From contig JAFCBV010000037.1 of assembly GCA_017610545.1 (NCBI GenBank), positions 1 to 6,376 on the forward strand: a stretch of 6,376 nt of DNA, given 5' to 3'. The DNA is from Candidatus Nanohalarchaeota archaeon. Its GTDB lineage: Archaea > EX4484-52 > B79-G9. The notes under the pieces are model-generated. The model searched no databases, was not told the DNA's origin, and saw nothing but the letters and a program-made list of their open reading frames with translations. Made by a program: the position numbers and the translations under genes. This document shows positions 5,639 through 6,376 of the stretch, piece by piece (the first letter of the stretch is position 1; each line of letters opens with the position of its first letter).

Positions 5639-5866
5639 ATGACAGAAAAAATTATATCTGAACTGGGCATACTGAATGGATCGAGCATAATTGGTCAAAC
5701 CATAGAAGATATAGAAAAAACATATGGTGTGCAGGTATGTCACTATAGTATGCACGTATGTCCTGGTGCTGGCGTATATATTCCGTTAGAAGCAGGTAAC
5801 AGAATTAGCGTTCTGGCGTATCCGGATGATATAGAGAACTTAAAACGAGATGCAGGAATCTTTTAA
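5639..5866 (+). CDS. Small stand-alone RCK_C (TrkA-C)-like protein
   Basis: This 75-residue protein has no membrane segment or signal peptide. Residues 12-73 follow the pattern of RCK_C/TrkA-C domains: NGSSIIGQTIEDIEKTYGVQV, then a beta hairpin, then PLEAGNRISVLAYPDDIENLKR. These correspond to the family's G-S-x(3)-G-x-T-(L)xx(L) opening, the ...V-P....L..GD.+.V ending and the final ...PEDIE.L helix. Such domains usually sit at the end of TrkA/KtrA or other cation-transport proteins and bind regulatory ligands (for example c-di-AMP in some bacteria). Here the domain stands alone, with no RCK_N domain or transporter next to it. Residues C34, H35, H39 and C41 (in VCHYSMHVC) form a cluster that could bind a metal; this is inference. 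ATG 5639 is chosen over in-frame GTG 5630 because of promoter spacing. The fold call rests on pattern only; a fragment of a larger regulator is the main alternative. Confidence 0.62.
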   Translation: MTEKIISELGILNGSSIIGQTIEDIEKTYGVQVCHYSMHVCPGAGVYIPLEAGNRISVLAYPDDIENLKRDAGIF

Positions 5867-5892
5867 AAAGCGCGCTCGAAAATCAACTCTCC

Positions 5893-5930
5893 AAACGACA
5901 TCAATGACAATTTCTCATTGAAATTCGTTT
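5893..5930. repeat. Two-part hairpin after the RCK_C-like gene
   Basis: AAACGA (5893-5898) pairs with TCGTTT (5925-5930), and inside a 3/4-nt internal loop CAATGA (5902-5907) pairs with TCATTG (5915-5920) around a 7-nt loop. It begins 26 nt after the stop of the plus-strand gene. No clear T-run follows on the plus strand, so it is only a weak terminator candidate. It may instead protect the 3' end or be part of a structured RNA with the next hairpin. Confidence 0.45.
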
Positions 5931-5954
5931 ATGTCAATTAACAAGAATATAAAA

Positions 5955-6006
5955 CGATTACGCCTGCGGTTCACCTAAATTCTGTTTCGCAAGACTTCGT
6001 TAATCG
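5955..6006 (-). terminator. Candidate terminator hairpin of the DUF2073 gene
   Basis: On the minus strand CGATTAACG (6006-5998) pairs with CGTAATCG (5962-5955) with one bulged base, and TGCG/CGCA can pair further in (5987-5990 with 5965-5968 or nearby). The hairpin begins just 2 nt after the TGA stop and is followed by TTTTATATTCTTG, a T-rich tract where archaeal transcription tends to end. Seen by eye only, without a folding energy. Confidence 0.45.
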
Positions 6007-6008
6007 CA

Positions 6009-6371
6009 TCATACATACAGCATAAGCTCTTCAGGATTCTTCTCAATCTTTGTTATTATATGCGCAGGCCCTATAACCGTCATCCCGCGCTTCTTTCCTG
6101 TAGTCAACTGGAACATAAGTCCCCTGATTTTTTCAAAAAGAGTGCTGTCTTTTTCAGGCGAGATATCTATTGAGCTAAGCTCAATTCCGGTAAATTTTTC
6201 AGAAACTTTCTCCATTGTTTTTTTGATGAGTTCTGCTTCCTGCTCTGGCTTAAGCTTAGCGTCTATAAGTATTATTGTGTCTTTCTGAAGGTCTTTTAAA
6301 AGACCCTTAAAGCTGTCTTCGCCTGTCTTTTCATAGGGGATGAATTTTATTTTGAGCTTAATTTTAATCAC
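6009..6371 (-). CDS. DUF2073-family archaeal protein (COG3365 type)
   Basis: The frame gives 120 residues from GTG 6371 to TGA 6011-6009. It contains KFIPYEKTG (9-17), a helical LKDLQKDTIILIDAKLKPEQEAELIKKTMEKV block, FTGIELSSIDI, and a C-terminal domain with FQLTTGKKRGMTVIGPAHIITKIEKNP. This matches what I know of archaeal DUF2073, a soluble alpha/beta protein of about 120 residues, usually encoded with an Era-like GTPase and a Zn-ribbon DUF2072 protein. Its function is unknown; the gene company suggests ribosome or RNA work. The 5' end is uncertain. The frame is still open at AAG 6374-6372, and the edge bases (TG at 6376-6375) would complete an ATG if base 6377 is A, giving MKVIKIK. The bases TGA at 6376-6374 could also be the stop of an upstream gene, as in an ATGA overlap. 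Confidence 0.85.
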   Translation of the reverse strand: MIKIKLKIKFIPYEKTGEDSFKGLLKDLQKDTIILIDAKLKPEQEAELIKKTMEKVSEKFTGIELSSIDISPEKDSTLFEKIRGLMFQLTTGKKRGMTVIGPAHIITKIEKNPEELMLYV

Positions 6372-6376
6372 CTTCA

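Noticed and set aside
5915..5945. A bacterial-type TTGACA -35 element on the minus strand
   Set aside because: The genome is archaeal, with TBP/TFB promoters, and no matching -10 element or downstream gene fits.
1..6376. CRISPR arrays, insertion sequences, toxin-antitoxin or defence genes, and phage integration traces at the tRNA
   Set aside because: No direct-repeat array, transposase, integrase or duplicated tRNA 3' end was seen. The tRNA interruption is fully explained by a BHB intron and not by integration.

Overview
The window is archaeal. The minus strand carries the archaeal ribosomal protein/RNA polymerase cluster, read right to left: rps13 (uS13), rps4 (uS4), rps11 (uS11), rpoD (Rpo3), a tRNA-Leu(UAA) gene, then the start of rpl18e (eL18), which runs off the left edge. 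Archaea-only traits include Rpo3 in place of bacterial alpha, eL18 itself, TATA-box promoters, a tRNA without encoded CCA and a bulge-helix-bulge (BHB) intron. The gene order and the two conserved archaeal families at the right end (formerly DUF2072 and DUF2073) suit a euryarchaeal-type or related lineage. The sequence alone does not fix the phylum.

Layout. 1-216 (minus): N-terminal 72 codons of eL18. 280-391 (minus): tRNA-Leu with a 27-nt intron in the T-loop. 405-2817 (minus): rpoD, rps11, rps4 and rps13, tightly packed with gaps of 2, 4 and 16 nt and each with a Shine-Dalgarno-like sequence. 2818-2996: divergent intergenic region with TATA-like boxes for both directions and two short palindromes. 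2997-5135 (plus): hypF, the carbamoyltransferase of [NiFe]-hydrogenase maturation. 5184-5573 (plus): archaeal Zn-ribbon protein (former DUF2072/OapB-like). 5639-5866 (plus): small protein that looks like a free-standing RCK_C/TrkA-C domain. 5867-6008: convergent intergenic region with two hairpins. 6009 to the right edge (minus): DUF2073-family protein.

The minus-strand genes form one expression unit for the 30S head and platform proteins (uS13, uS4, uS11), an RNA polymerase assembly subunit and a tRNA, so translation and transcription machinery are co-produced. The plus-strand genes each appear to have their own TATA box about 21-28 nt before the start codon. This predicts leaderless or very short-leader mRNAs, unlike the ribosomal genes. 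HypF implies that the organism makes a [NiFe]-hydrogenase, but no other hyp or hydrogenase gene lies in the window.

The most striking item is the tRNA-Leu(UAA). Its T-loop is interrupted between positions 59 and 60 by a 27-nt intron that folds into a textbook BHB: 4-bp central helix, two 3-nt bulges and a 6-bp inner helix. Cutting at the usual bulge positions restores a perfect TTCAAAT T-loop. I found no defence, mobile or CRISPR system in the window.
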